Part shown: one piece after another, positions 18,623-27,856 of the stretch | How positions within the stretch are numbered: position 1 is the first letter of the stretch | Layout: each line of letters opens with the position of its first letter | Assembly (NCBI GenBank): GCA_947454485.1 | Contig: CANGJJ010000007.1 | Coordinates: 86,386 to 150,385, forward strand | Length of the DNA stretch: 64,000 bases | Source of the DNA: Beijerinckiaceae bacterium | GTDB taxonomy: Bacteria > Pseudomonadota > Alphaproteobacteria > Rhizobiales > Beijerinckiaceae | Direction: 5' to 3' | Position numbers and translations under genes: made by a program | Notes under the pieces: generated by a model | Told to the model about the DNA's origin: nothing | Databases searched by the model: none | The model's input: the letters and a program-made list of their open reading frames with translations, nothing else

Positions 18623-18654
18623 GGACCCTTAACTTCAGCAAAACTGCAGAGCAA

Positions 18655-19308
18655 TCAGCGCGACTTTGCGCCAGCCACGAGCCCCAGCAAGGTTTCAGCA
18701 CGCTGGCGCATGGCGGCGGGCGCCTGCACGTCAACAACGATCTCATCGAGCCAGCGCGCAGCCGCGTCGTAATCTTTCGCCTTCAAAGCCGCATAGCCCA
18801 GAAGCTCGCGCGCACTGTTGCGGAAGGGGGCGCCTGCTTTGGTGAGCGGCTCAAGGCGCTGCTTGATTTCAGCTGCATCCGCATCATCCAGACGCAGCAT
18901 GGCCGCACGCAGACGCGCCACATCCTGCAACAAGGCAGGGACTGTGCTGTCAGCGGCGATCACATCATAGATCGACACGGCTTTGGGAACGTCAGTGGCC
19001 GCCACCTCAGCCGCCCCGCGCAGACGCGAGAGCAGCGCATAGCCCTTGGGGCCTTGCTTGATCAGATCCTGAAAGGCGCTGTCGGCATCAGCCGGCTTGT
19101 TTTCGCGCGACAGGGCGAGCGCGGCCTCAAAGCGAGCGCCTGCGGCTTCAGCCTCAGCCCGCTGGCGGTCGGTGTAAAAGCGCCATGCGCCTGCAGCCGC
19201 AACAATGAGCACGGCGAGCGCGAGGAACAGGTTCTGGTACTTCTTCCAGAACAGCAGCGCCTGATCGCGGCGGACTTCTTCATCCACTTCGCGGAAAATA
19301 TCAGCCAT
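18655..19308 (-). CDS. YfgM-like tetratricopeptide membrane protein
   Basis: The ORF track starts at 19488. The conserved opening is MADIFREVDEEVRRDQALLFWKKYQN, so the start is the ATG at 19308, giving 217 residues. One membrane segment (LFLALAVLIVAAAGAWRFY, about residues 26-44) is followed by a helical, TPR-like domain facing the periplasm. E. coli YfgM associates with the Sec translocon and chaperones and is also encoded upstream of der. The same role is inferred here. Confidence 0.85.
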   Translation of the reverse strand: MADIFREVDEEVRRDQALLFWKKYQNLFLALAVLIVAAAGAWRFYTDRQRAEAEAAGARFEAALALSRENKPADADSAFQDLIKQGPKGYALLSRLRGAAEVAATDVPKAVSIYDVIAADSTVPALLQDVARLRAAMLRLDDADAAEIKQRLEPLTKAGAPFRNSARELLGYAALKAKDYDAAARWLDEIVVDVQAPAAMRQRAETLLGLVAGAKSR

Positions 19309-19618
19309 GGTCGGTGTCTTTCTGGCGGCCAATCGAATGATCCGGTCGGTTAGCACGCATAGGCCCAGAAGGCGAGACTTAGTTGAATCTGGGCGGCCAA
19401 GCTGGCCCTTTTCGGGCGCAAAGGAGCACACCAGCGCCAAATCTGAGGCCCTGAGGCCCCATTCCCAGACGAAGCCCGCTGGAGCCAACCCAGCCTCTGG
19501 GCCCCCGCCTTTTGATGGGGCGGGCCCTCACCCCCCCACCATGGGCCTGGCATCGCTCACGCAAAGCTGACGAAACAGTGAGGTGATCTGAGGGAAAATT
19601 CCTGCGTAATAACCACAG
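19309..19618. other. intergenic region upstream of the yfgM-like/der operon
   Basis: This stretch of about 310 bases has no credible gene. It should hold the minus-strand promoter for the yfgM-like/der operon and the plus-strand promoter of the sRNA that follows. A GC-rich hairpin (GGGCCC..GCC against GGCGGGCCC, about 19499-19527) lies in the middle. TAATAA at 19608-19613 is positioned as a possible -10 for the sRNA, but no good -35 is seen. Confidence 0.4.
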
Positions 19619-19696
19619 GCACTCCTCCCGTTTGCCTTTGCCTTCTCCGCGCCATGGGGCTTTTCCCCCTTAGTCCCTGGCGCGGAGTTTTTCATT
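19619..19696 (+). ncRNA. candidate MmgR/alpha-r8-type small RNA
   Basis: This noncoding stretch of about 78 bases ends in a strong rho-independent terminator. It contains GGCACTCCTCCCGTTTGCC, a CU-rich single-stranded anti-Shine-Dalgarno-like segment. Size, the CTCCTCCC motif and the hairpin position match my memory of the alphaproteobacterial MmgR (alpha-r8, older Rfam name suhB) family, about 77 nt in Sinorhizobium. That match is recall, not a search. If right, it is an Hfq-dependent regulator of translation. The 5' end is estimated from a TAATAA -10-like box. Confidence 0.55.
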
Positions 19697-19700
19697 TTTT
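19645..19700 (+). terminator. strong intrinsic terminator of the sRNA
   Basis: A perfect 10-bp stem, CTCCGCGCCA/TGGCGCGGAG, with an inner GGGG/CCCC pairing is followed by TTTTTCATTTTTT on the plus strand. No plus-strand protein gene lies upstream, so the terminator implies an untranslated transcript. The T-tract overlaps the 3' end of the minus-strand ArsC-like gene. Confidence 0.85.
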
Positions 19701-20045
19701 GACCTGCGCCGCATAGATCTCGGGCTTGAAGCCGATGATCAACTGGCCCTCCCCCTCCAGAACCGGACGCTTGATCATGCTGGGTTGCGCCACCATGAGC
19801 TTGATCGCCTTGGCCGCCGTCAGCCCCTCGCGCTCTGCCTCGGGCAATTTGCGGAAAGTGGTGCCAGCGCGGTTGAGCACCGTCTCCCAGCCCGCCTCCT
19901 TCACCCAGCCTTTCACCTTGGCCTCCGTGATCCCGGAGGCTTTATAATCGTGGAAGTCATAGGCGACGCCTTTGGCATCGAGCCAGCTGCGCGCCTTCTT
20001 CATCGTGTCACAGGCTTTGATCCCGTACAGCGTGCGATTAGCCAT
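19692..20045 (-). CDS. ArsC/YffB family thioredoxin-fold protein
   Basis: The 117-residue thioredoxin-fold protein opens with LYGIKACDTMKKARSWL, placing a single active-site Cys near residue 12. The segment QPSMIKRPVLE is the family's conserved Arg-Pro block. The sequence is closest to YffB/Spx-type members rather than true arsenate reductases. No arsenic genes are nearby, so arsenate reduction is doubtful. A glutathione-dependent thiol role is possible. Confidence 0.82.
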   Translation of the reverse strand: MANRTLYGIKACDTMKKARSWLDAKGVAYDFHDYKASGITEAKVKGWVKEAGWETVLNRAGTTFRKLPEAEREGLTAAKAIKLMVAQPSMIKRPVLEGEGQLIIGFKPEIYAAQVKK

Positions 20046-20177
20046 GTCGAAACTCCCCTGCAGTCAGTTTGGCGGGCGCGCCCCCGATTGACCCACACAT
20101 CCATACAGCTAAGCTGACGTCGACACCAAAAATCAGCTAAGCCAATGGCTTGGACATTCAAAAGAGGACGGCCTGTG

Positions 20178-20885
20178 ATGGGCGATTATACGAATATGTC
20201 GCCTTACTACGATGTCATCATGACGTCGGGCTACTACGACTATGCTGAAATCGTCGATGATCTTTCCAGCTATGGCCCCTTCTCCAGCATTCTGGAAATC
20301 GGCTGCGGCACCGGCCTCATTCTTGAAGAACTCGGCCGCCGCGCGACCGGCGCGCAGATCAAAGGCATTGATTTGACGCAGGCCATGTTGGTTCAGGCGC
20401 AGGAGCGTTTGAGCCCCTTCCCCCAAATCAGTGTCGAAGAGCAAAATGTCGTCGAACTCAAGCTGCCGCGCAGCTATCAGGCTGCCTTCTCCTATGGCGG
20501 CGTTTGGTACTTCGTGCTCGATGGCGACAAAGAGCCGACGATGGTGAGCCATATTTCTGCGGATGCCCCCAATCGTGAAGGGCTCAAAAAGCTCGCTGCC
20601 CATATTGAACCGGGCGGCATGTTGTTGCTGGGAACGCAAGGCCCGCATTTCGATTATGAAAAGCCCGTCTCTAACGGCATGACCTATGCGCAGAAGATAG
20701 AACCGTCTGATCACGGCTTCACCAAGCACTATTATCTGATCGACGATGGCCGCAAAGTCATGGACCAGACCATCGACTATCGCACCTATTCATGGGCGCA
20801 GACGCTTGATCTGCTGGGCGCCCTCGGCTTCACCTATCAGCCGCGTGAAGGGGCCCGCAAATTTCTGGCCTTCAAAAAGGCCTGA
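20178..20885 (+). CDS. class I SAM-dependent methyltransferase
   Basis: SAM motif I is LEIGCGTGLILEEL, followed by the acidic GIDLTQAM, giving a seven-strand methyltransferase fold. The ORF track begins at 20145. The ATG at 20178 (MGDYTNMSPYYDVIM) has AGAGGA upstream, giving 235 residues. Aromatic-rich segments such as SPYYDVIMTSGYYDYAEIVDDL precede the SAM site. The substrate is unknown. It is six bases upstream of a 3-hydroxyisobutyrate dehydrogenase-like gene and leads a three-gene operon. Confidence 0.8.
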   Translation: MGDYTNMSPYYDVIMTSGYYDYAEIVDDLSSYGPFSSILEIGCGTGLILEELGRRATGAQIKGIDLTQAMLVQAQERLSPFPQISVEEQNVVELKLPRSYQAAFSYGGVWYFVLDGDKEPTMVSHISADAPNREGLKKLAAHIEPGGMLLLGTQGPHFDYEKPVSNGMTYAQKIEPSDHGFTKHYYLIDDGRKVMDQTIDYRTYSWAQTLDLLGALGFTYQPREGARKFLAFKKA

Positions 20886-20891
20886 GCGGGG

Positions 20892-21800
20892 ATGAGCCAA
20901 CCTAAAATTCTCTTCATCGGCACTGGCAATATGGGCAATCCCATTGCTGCCAATCTCATCACGGCTGGCTATGAGCTGACTTTGGCTGATCGTGATCCAG
21001 CCAAATTCGGCAATCTCCTCGCCTTGGGTGCGCGCGCTGCCACTGATCTGCTGCAAGAAGCCGCGCAAACTGATCTTGTCTTTCTCTCCCTCCCCGGCCC
21101 GCCGCAGGTTGAGCATGTCTTGTTCACGCAAGGGGTGCTGGGTGCGATGAAGCCGGGTGCTGGCTTGATCGACACAACCACAAGCTCGGTTGAACTTGCC
21201 CGCCGCATTAGTGCAGAGGCCAGCACTCGGAAGATCAATTATCTCGAAGCGCCCGTCACCAATGCGATTGATGGGGCGCGCGAAGGTCGGCTTGGTATTT
21301 TCGCCGCTGGCGACAAAGCGGTCTATGAGACCTATCTGCCGCTTTTTAACGTAATCGGTGAAAAGATTTTCCATGTTGGCCCACATGGCAATGGCGCAAC
21401 CGTGAAGCTCATCACCAATCTGCTCTGGTTTGTTCATGCCGCCGCCATTGGCGAGGGTTTGATGCTGGGTGCCAAGGCTGGCATTCCACTTGATGTGGTC
21501 GCAGCTGCCATCCAATCGAGCGCGGGCCAGTCATGGGTGAGTGACCACGACATCCCCTCCATCTTTGCCGGGCATTATGACCCCAGCTTTTCGCTTGATC
21601 TGTGCTGCAAGGATCTTGGCCTTGCGCAAGAGATTGCCAGCGAACAAGGTGTCACTTTGAAAATGGGTGCGCTGGCGCGCGAGCTTTTCGAGACGGCGCG
21701 CAAGACCTATGGCGGCGATGCGGCAGAACTCCATGTCGTGCGCCTGATCGAAGAACAAGCGGGCCTCTTGCTACGCCCGCCTCATGGTGAGCCGCTATGA
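20892..21800 (+). CDS. beta-hydroxyacid dehydrogenase (3-HIBADH family)
   Basis: This is a 302-residue NAD(P)-dependent dehydrogenase of the 6-phosphogluconate/3-hydroxyisobutyrate superfamily. The cofactor site is FIGTGNMGNPIAANL. The family's substrate block is altered to APVTNAIDGAREGRLGIFAAG, and the catalytic Lys falls in GNGATVKLITNLL. Its last four bases overlap the aminotransferase start (ATGA). A dehydrogenase coupled to an aminotransferase fits breakdown or synthesis of a beta-amino or beta-hydroxy acid, but the substrate is inferred only loosely. Confidence 0.83.
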   Translation: MSQPKILFIGTGNMGNPIAANLITAGYELTLADRDPAKFGNLLALGARAATDLLQEAAQTDLVFLSLPGPPQVEHVLFTQGVLGAMKPGAGLIDTTTSSVELARRISAEASTRKINYLEAPVTNAIDGAREGRLGIFAAGDKAVYETYLPLFNVIGEKIFHVGPHGNGATVKLITNLLWFVHAAAIGEGLMLGAKAGIPLDVVAAAIQSSAGQSWVSDHDIPSIFAGHYDPSFSLDLCCKDLGLAQEIASEQGVTLKMGALARELFETARKTYGGDAAELHVVRLIEEQAGLLLRPPHGEPL

Positions 21801-23107
21801 CCGGACCTGAACAAAAGCGACTGCTCAGCGAGGCCTACCGCCATATGCCGCAGGGCGTGGCTGAGAATTACCGCTATTGGGGTGAAGAGCGCACAATCTT
21901 CATTGCCAGCGCCAAAGGCTGCGAGCTGACCGATTGTGATGGCAAGACCTATGTGGATTTTCGTCTCGGCTATGGTCCCATCATTCTGGGCTATCGCGAT
22001 GCGCGTGTGGACGCTGCTGTCATTGAGCAGATCACCCAAGGGGGCACGCTGTCTGGCTTCTCAACACCGCTCGACATCAAAGTGGTGCAACAAGTCAAGG
22101 CGCTCTGCCCCAACATTGAAAAGATGCGATTTGCGAATTCGGGGACCGAAGCTGTCATGGGCGCTGTGCGCACTGCGCGCGGCTTTACCAAGCGCAAACA
22201 GATTGCCATCGTCGAAGGCGCATTCCACGGCCTCTATGATGAGATGATGTGGAAGTCGGATATTGAAAGCTGGGATCCTGCGGGCACTGAAGAGCCGCGC
22301 GTCATTCCCTTTGGCGCTGGCATTCCCGATCAGAGCCGCAATCTTCTCACCATCATCCAGCTCAACAATTTTGAGCAGCTGGACCGCCTCTTTCGTGAAA
22401 AGGGCGATGATCTCGCCGCCATCGTTCTGGAACCAATTATCGGAAATGCAGGCTCGATTGCCGCAACGCCCAAATGGCTGCGCTATCTGCGGGACCTCTG
22501 TACGCAGCATGGAACGATGCTAATCATTGACGAGGTGAAGACCGGCTTTCGCGCCGCTCCGGGCGGCGCGCAGCAGATCTATGGCATCCATGCGGATCTG
22601 ACGACCTATGCCAAAGCCATGGGCAATGGCTATCCGGTCGCCGCATTCGGCGGGCGCGGTGATGTGATGGATAGTGTTGGCGCCTTCAAGGGCGGTGTTG
22701 TGCATGGTGGCACATACACCGCCAATCTGGTGGCCCTGTCTGCGGCCTCTGCCACGCTCAATATTCTGGCCTCCACAGATGCGTGGACAACCATCGATGA
22801 GGCGGGTGCAAAAATCAGAGATACTCTGGGCCGCGTCTTCACAGCCGCTGGCATCCAGCATTGCTTTGCTGGCCCGCCCGCTATGTTCGGCATTCACTTC
22901 TCAGAATTCGTGCCGATGAATTATCGCGATTGGCGCATGACGGATTCAGATCTCTATACGCGATTTGCATGGCAGCTCATTGAGCATGGCGTGATGCTGG
23001 AGCCTGACTCGCGCGAGCCTTGGTTCATCTGCGAAGCACATCAATCCGTCGATCTTGGCTGGCTGGAAGATGTCGCTACCAAAGCCATGCGCGAGGCCAA
23101 GAGCTAA
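21797..23107 (+). CDS. class III aminotransferase, glutamate-1-semialdehyde aminomutase-like
   Basis: This is a 436-residue fold-type I PLP enzyme. MRFANSGTEAVMGAVRTAR is the substrate/PLP-phosphate region, LIIDEVKTGFR holds the PLP aspartate, and YAKAMGNGYPVAAFGGR contains the PLP lysine. It resembles HemL in length and motifs. Its place after a dehydrogenase and methyltransferase suggests a catabolic aminotransferase rather than tetrapyrrole synthesis. It is coupled by an ATGA overlap to the gene before it and converges with the TauE-like permease gene three bases on. Confidence 0.85.
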   Translation: MTGPEQKRLLSEAYRHMPQGVAENYRYWGEERTIFIASAKGCELTDCDGKTYVDFRLGYGPIILGYRDARVDAAVIEQITQGGTLSGFSTPLDIKVVQQVKALCPNIEKMRFANSGTEAVMGAVRTARGFTKRKQIAIVEGAFHGLYDEMMWKSDIESWDPAGTEEPRVIPFGAGIPDQSRNLLTIIQLNNFEQLDRLFREKGDDLAAIVLEPIIGNAGSIAATPKWLRYLRDLCTQHGTMLIIDEVKTGFRAAPGGAQQIYGIHADLTTYAKAMGNGYPVAAFGGRGDVMDSVGAFKGGVVHGGTYTANLVALSAASATLNILASTDAWTTIDEAGAKIRDTLGRVFTAAGIQHCFAGPPAMFGIHFSEFVPMNYRDWRMTDSDLYTRFAWQLIEHGVMLEPDSREPWFICEAHQSVDLGWLEDVATKAMREAKS

Positions 23108-23110
23108 GGC

Positions 23111-23851
23111 TCACGCTGCCAAAAGATAGAGCCCATAGACGCAGTAATAGAGCGCGAGTGTCGTCAAGATGCGATTGGCCCAGACGCGATAGATCTTGTC
23201 TGACAGACGATCAACAATAGGCTTGGCGATCAATGTGCCCAAAGCCGACATGCCAATGGCGAGCAGAGCTGTTGTCATATCCACTGTGCCAGGCTCTGCG
23301 ACAAGGCCAGCGAAATAAATCAGCTTCACCGTATGGCCGAGTACCTGGCAGACGCTCTTGGTACCCATGATCGTGCGACGGTCGAGTGAGCCACCCAGAA
23401 AGAAAGTATCAAGCATCGGGCCTGCCACACCGGTGAGCAGAATGAGCCCCGTGCAACCCACACCATAGAGCACGCATTGCACACGGCTCTCAGGATCGGG
23501 CTGAATGTCTTTGGGAACAGCGCGCATGATGAACGGCGTAAAACCCAGCAGCAAAAAGGACACGGCCTTGTCGGGCACATAGGCCGTGAGCGCCCACAGA
23601 ATGAGCGCGCTGACCGAGCCAATCGAATAAACGCCTACAATGTCCCAGCGCGTATTTTTGCGCCATATGATCGCTCGCCATACATTGGAGGCGAGCTGCG
23701 TGACGCCATGCAAAACCATCGCCGATTGCACGGGCAGCAAAATTAGCAAGACGCCAATCAGAATAATCCCGCCGGCCATCCCAAAGATGCCCGACAGGAT
23801 CGATGTCACGAGCATGGACAGACAGACGCAGGTCAGAACGAAAAGTGACAT
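23111..23851 (-). CDS. TauE/SafE family membrane permease
   Basis: This 246-residue protein has about seven to eight hydrophobic segments and the two family half-repeats. The first opens with SGIFGMAGGIILIGVLL and the second with VAGPMLDTFFLGGSLDRRTIMGTKSVCQVLGH. Family members export sulfite, sulfoacetate or other small organic anions. Proximity to the aminotransferase operon hints at anion efflux during amine or sulfonate metabolism; that link is inference. Confidence 0.83.
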   Translation of the reverse strand: MSLFVLTCVCLSMLVTSILSGIFGMAGGIILIGVLLILLPVQSAMVLHGVTQLASNVWRAIIWRKNTRWDIVGVYSIGSVSALILWALTAYVPDKAVSFLLLGFTPFIMRAVPKDIQPDPESRVQCVLYGVGCTGLILLTGVAGPMLDTFFLGGSLDRRTIMGTKSVCQVLGHTVKLIYFAGLVAEPGTVDMTTALLAIGMSALGTLIAKPIVDRLSDKIYRVWANRILTTLALYYCVYGLYLLAA

Positions 23852-23884
23852 GGTTCTTCGCGTCCCCTGCGCTGTGCTTCAACC

Positions 23885-24259
23885 CTATGCGTGGCAGAAA
23901 GCGGCCAGCTTGTTGCCGTCGAGATCGCGGAAGTAAGCGGCAAAGAAAGCGCCATCACCGCGCGGTCCGGGCGCGCCCTCATCTGTCGCACCCAAAGCCA
24001 ATGCCTTGGCATGAAGCGCGCGCACTTGATCGGGGCCGGAGGCGGCCAGCGAGATCATCACACCATTGCCGACCGTTGCTGGCTTGCCGTCAAAAGGACG
24101 TAGCACTGCGAACATGGGCTTGCCCGGCTCAACACCAAAGCCAACACCATCGGGCGTGCGAAAGAAAATCGAGGCACCTAAAACCTCGCCCAGCAGGGCC
24201 TCATAAAAGGCCACGGCCTTCTCAAGCTGGTTCGTGCCGACACATGTATAGGCGATCAT
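23885..24259 (-). CDS. VOC superfamily (glyoxalase-like) protein
   Basis: The ORF track starts at 24340. The family start is MIAYTCVGTNQLEKAVAFYEALLGE, so the ATG at 24259 is preferred, giving 124 residues. The C-terminal YFRDLDGNKLAAFCHA is the usual second beta-alpha-beta half with a metal Glu/His region. Members include glyoxalase I, fosfomycin-resistance proteins and dioxygenases. The sequence alone does not assign one. It is divergent from the TrhO fusion gene, with 74 bases between starts. Confidence 0.82.
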   Translation of the reverse strand: MIAYTCVGTNQLEKAVAFYEALLGEVLGASIFFRTPDGVGFGVEPGKPMFAVLRPFDGKPATVGNGVMISLAASGPDQVRALHAKALALGATDEGAPGPRGDGAFFAAYFRDLDGNKLAAFCHA

Positions 24260-24333
24260 GACAGGGGCCTCATGCTGACGTTCATTCCGGTACCTTTCAT
24301 TGACCACAGGACACAGTCCCATATAATGCGCCT

Positions 24334-26157
24334 GTGACATCCAAATTTCAAACCACCAACGCGCTACCCATCGTCAATATTGCAGCCTACCGGTTCGCGC
24401 CGCTGCAAGAATTGCAGGCCCTGCGCACCGAGCTGCTGGCATTCTGCAACGCGAGGCAACTTCGCGGCACAATCTTGCTGAGCACTGAGGGAATCAATCT
24501 CTTCGTGGCAGGCGATGGCGTTTCGATTGAGGCCCTCTTAGCCCGCCTGCGCGCGATCCACGGCCTCGAGCCGCTGGCCGCAAAATATAGCTACACGGCA
24601 GATCAGCCATTTCGGCGCATGCTGGTGCGAATCAAGCGCGAGATCATCGCCTTTGGAGTGCCCGGCATTGACCCAGCCCGGCGCACCTCACCCAAGATCG
24701 CCCCCTTGCAATTAAAGGCATGGCTTGATGAAGGGCGCAAAATAACTCTGCTCGATACGCGCAACGACTATGAGGTGAAGCTCGGGACTTTTGACAATGC
24801 GCTACCTGCTGGCGTCGATCATTTCCGCGACTTCCCCGCCGCTGTCGCCAAACTCCCCGAAGAGCTCAAAGACGAAACCATCGTGATGTTCTGCACGGGG
24901 GGCATTCGCTGCGAAAAAGCCGGCCCCTATATGGAGCAGCAGGGTTTTCGCAATGTGCTGCAACTCGACGGCGGCATCCTCAAATATTTCGAGGACTGTG
25001 GCGGCGCGCATTATCACGGCGACTGCTTCGTCTTCGATCAGCGCGTGGGCGTTGATCCCTCCTTGCAGATGTCAGATGCCGCCCAGTGTTTCAAATGCTT
25101 GTCTCCCCTCACCGCAGAGGAGCAACAAGACGCGCGCTATGTGCCCGGCCAATCCTGCCCTTGGTGTTACCGCACCGATGACGAGCAGGCCGCAGAGCAA
25201 CTGAAGGCGCGGAACAATGCGATGCACGCGGCGATGGATCCTCTGCCCGGCAGCCAGCCGTCCGATATTTTCCGGCCTCTTCGTGTGCCGCAGGAATGCG
25301 ATGGCCTGAGTGTGCTTGAGACCTTCTCGCGACTACTCGAACATCTCACCGCAGATTATTGGGAGGCTGAAGCCCGCGCAGGCAATCTTCTCGATTCAGA
25401 TCAGCATCTGCTCAGTGGCACCGAGATTGTGCAGGCTGGTGATCGACTGCTGCATCGCCATCCGCAGATGGTCGAGCCAGATGTGAATGGCAATATCACC
25501 GTGCTTTATGAAGACGAAGCCATGGTGGTGATCAACAAGCCCGCACCTTTGCCCATGCATGCGGGCGGGCGCTATACGCGCAACACTCTGCAGCATGCGC
25601 TCGACACCGTGTATCGCCCGCAAAAGCTGCGGCCGTCGCATCGACTTGACGCCAATACCACAGGCCTTGTCATCGCTGCGCGCAACCGTCACTTCGCGGG
25701 CCGTTTGCAGACGCAGTTTGCTGAAGGCCGCGTTGAGAAAATCTATCTCGTGCGCGTCCATGGTCATCCGGCGCAAGATGAGCTGCGCTGCGACGCGCCC
25801 ATCAGCAAAGAGGCTGGCGTCTCAGGAACGCGCGAGGTCGATGAGCAAGAGGGCGGCGAGGCCGTCACGCTCTTCAAAGTTCTCGAGCGCGCAGCCGATG
25901 GCACGAGCCTGCTCGAAGCAAGGCCGCTGACGGGCCGCACGAACCAGATCCGCATCCATTGTGCGAGCCTCGGGCATGCGGTCGTGGGGGATGCTGCCTA
26001 TCACTCGGGCGATGCAGCGCCACGGCTCACCAAAGAGATCGGCGAGCTGCCCTTATGCCTGCATGCGTGGCAGATCAGCTTTACTCATCCTGCGAGCGGT
26101 GAGGCGGTCTCTTTCACCGCAACGCCCCCTGATTGGGCAAAGCGCGATCGCAACTGA
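24334..26157 (+). CDS. TrhO-type rhodanese fused to RluA-family pseudouridine synthase
   Basis: The 607-residue protein joins two RNA-modification modules. Residues 1-285 match TrhO/UPF0176: LPIVNIAAYRF, a rhodanese loop CTGGIRC with Cys187, and a cysteine-rich end with CxxC pairs near 252/255 and 275/278 that may bind zinc. TrhO makes 5-hydroxyuridine at tRNA U34. Residues ~380-600 are an RluA/RluD-type synthase, with VINKPAPLPMH, catalytic Asp439 in SHRLDANTTG, and RPLTGRTNQIRIH. The start is a GTG; no ATG precedes the conserved opening. The target of the synthase half is unknown. Confidence 0.9.
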   Translation: MTSKFQTTNALPIVNIAAYRFAPLQELQALRTELLAFCNARQLRGTILLSTEGINLFVAGDGVSIEALLARLRAIHGLEPLAAKYSYTADQPFRRMLVRIKREIIAFGVPGIDPARRTSPKIAPLQLKAWLDEGRKITLLDTRNDYEVKLGTFDNALPAGVDHFRDFPAAVAKLPEELKDETIVMFCTGGIRCEKAGPYMEQQGFRNVLQLDGGILKYFEDCGGAHYHGDCFVFDQRVGVDPSLQMSDAAQCFKCLSPLTAEEQQDARYVPGQSCPWCYRTDDEQAAEQLKARNNAMHAAMDPLPGSQPSDIFRPLRVPQECDGLSVLETFSRLLEHLTADYWEAEARAGNLLDSDQHLLSGTEIVQAGDRLLHRHPQMVEPDVNGNITVLYEDEAMVVINKPAPLPMHAGGRYTRNTLQHALDTVYRPQKLRPSHRLDANTTGLVIAARNRHFAGRLQTQFAEGRVEKIYLVRVHGHPAQDELRCDAPISKEAGVSGTREVDEQEGGEAVTLFKVLERAADGTSLLEARPLTGRTNQIRIHCASLGHAVVGDAAYHSGDAAPRLTKEIGELPLCLHAWQISFTHPASGEAVSFTATPPDWAKRDRN

Positions 26158-26163
26158 TCGCGC

Positions 26164-27765
26164 TCACTCCCACTCAATCGTGCCGGGCGGCTTCGAGGTC
26201 ACGTCATAGACAACGCGATTGATACCGCGCACTTCGTTGATGATGCGCGTTGCCGTGCGGCCGAGCACATTCATGTCGAAGGGGAAGAAGTCGGCGGTCA
26301 TGCCATCGACCGATGTCACAGCGCGCAGAGCGCAGACATGGTCATAGGTGCGGCCATCGCCCATCACGCCCACAGTGCGCACAGGGAGCAGCACGGCGAA
26401 GGCCTGCCAGATCTCGTTATAGAGGCCGGCTTTGCGGATCTCGTCGAGATAGATCACATCGGCCTGACGCAGAATGTCGAGCTTCTCGCGGCTGATCGCG
26501 CCGGGAATGCGGATCGCAAGACCGGGGCCCGGGAACGGGTGGCGACCGACGAAAGCTTCGGGCAGACCAAGCTCACGACCTAGCGCGCGCACTTCATCCT
26601 TGAAGAGTTCGCGCAACGGCTCAACGAGCTTCATATTCATGCGCTCAGGCAAACCACCGACATTGTGGTGGCTCTTGATCGTGACAGAGGGGCCGCCTGT
26701 GAAGGAGACACTCTCGATCACGTCAGGATAAAGCGTGCCCTGCGCGAGGAAGTCGGGCGCGCCGCGACCATCGCTCGCAATCTTCTTGGCCTCAGCCTCA
26801 AAGACTTCGATGAAGAGACGGCCAATCGTCTTGCGCTTGGTTTCTGGATCGCTCACGCCTTCCAGCGCGCCGATGAACATATCGCTCGCATCCACATGAA
26901 CGAGCGGAATGTTGTAAGTATCGCGGAAGAGCGTGACGACCTCTTTGGCCTCGCCCATGCGCATCAGGCCATGATCCACGAAGACGCAGGTCAAACGATC
27001 GCCAATCGCTTCGTGAATGAGCACAGCGGCCACAGCTGAATCGACACCACCCGACAGGCCGCACAAAACGCGTCCCGTGCCGACCTGTTCGCGGATCGAC
27101 TTCACAGCCTCGCCACGGAAGGCCGCCATGGTCCAATCGCGCTTGAGACCTGCGACTTTGTGCACGAAGTTCGAGATCAGCTTGGCGCCATCAGGCGTAT
27201 GCACGACTTCGAGATGGAACTGCACGGCATAATAGCGGCGCTCTTCATCGGCGATGGCCGCGAGCGGTGCATTCTCCGACATGGCAATGCGCTTGAAGCC
27301 TTGCGGCAATTGCGTCACGCGGTCGCCATGGCTCATCCAAACGGGATAACGCTTGCCGGGCTCCCACACGCCATCAAACAGAGCAGACTTTTCGGTGACT
27401 TCAAGCTCAGCGCGGCCAAATTCGCGGTGATGGCCAGCCTCGACCTTGCCGCCAAGCTGCGTGGCCATAACCTGCTCGCCATAACAAATGCCAAGCACGG
27501 GAATACCTGCTTCGAAGATCGCTTGAGGGGCGCGGGGCGAGCCCTCATCCGTCACCGAGCAAGGACCGCCCGAGAGGATCACAGCCTTTGGCTTCAGCGC
27601 CGCGAAGGCGCGTTCAGCGGACTGGAAGGGCGCGATCTCGCAATAGACGCCCGCCTCGCGCACACGCCGTGCGATGAGCTGGGTCACCTGTGAGCCAAAG
27701 TCGACAATCAGAACCTTGTCGTGATGGCTCAAAATCTCGTCGTGAATGGGGTCCGCGCCGGCCAT
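26164..27765 (-). CDS. guaA: GMP synthase (glutamine-hydrolysing)
   Basis: GuaA aminates XMP to GMP. The N-terminal class I amidotransferase has the nucleophile in LGICYGEQ and the His/Glu in QFHLEVVHT. The ATP-pyrophosphatase domain has [10 protein letters not shown], and the C-terminal dimerisation domain ends [16 protein letters not shown]. The ORF track begins at a TTG at 27783. The ATG at 27765 follows GGAAGGA and gives 533 residues. guaB lies 1.7 kb upstream on the same strand with rsmB and a small lipoprotein between. Confidence 0.96.
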   Translation of the reverse strand: MAGADPIHDEILSHHDKVLIVDFGSQVTQLIARRVREAGVYCEIAPFQSAERAFAALKPKAVILSGGPCSVTDEGSPRAPQAIFEAGIPVLGICYGEQVMATQLGGKVEAGHHREFGRAELEVTEKSALFDGVWEPGKRYPVWMSHGDRVTQLPQGFKRIAMSENAPLAAIADEERRYYAVQFHLEVVHTPDGAKLISNFVHKVAGLKRDWTMAAFRGEAVKSIREQVGTGRVLCGLSGGVDSAVAAVLIHEAIGDRLTCVFVDHGLMRMGEAKEVVTLFRDTYNIPLVHVDASDMFIGALEGVSDPETKRKTIGRLFIEVFEAEAKKIASDGRGAPDFLAQGTLYPDVIESVSFTGGPSVTIKSHHNVGGLPERMNMKLVEPLRELFKDEVRALGRELGLPEAFVGRHPFPGPGLAIRIPGAISREKLDILRQADVIYLDEIRKAGLYNEIWQAFAVLLPVRTVGVMGDGRTYDHVCALRAVTSVDGMTADFFPFDMNVLGRTATRIINEVRGINRVVYDVTSKPPGTIEWE

Positions 27766-27856
27766 GGTCTCGTCCTTCCGCAAAGGCCCGGATTAAAGGA
27801 ACCCGCGCCCCTTCGCAATCAGAGCCGCTGATTTGGCCGGATTTTGTTGGGGAACC

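Noticed and set aside
19692-20045. Arsenate reductase
   Set aside because: The ArsC fold is present, but there is no arsenic operon and the sequence is closer to YffB/Spx-type proteins.
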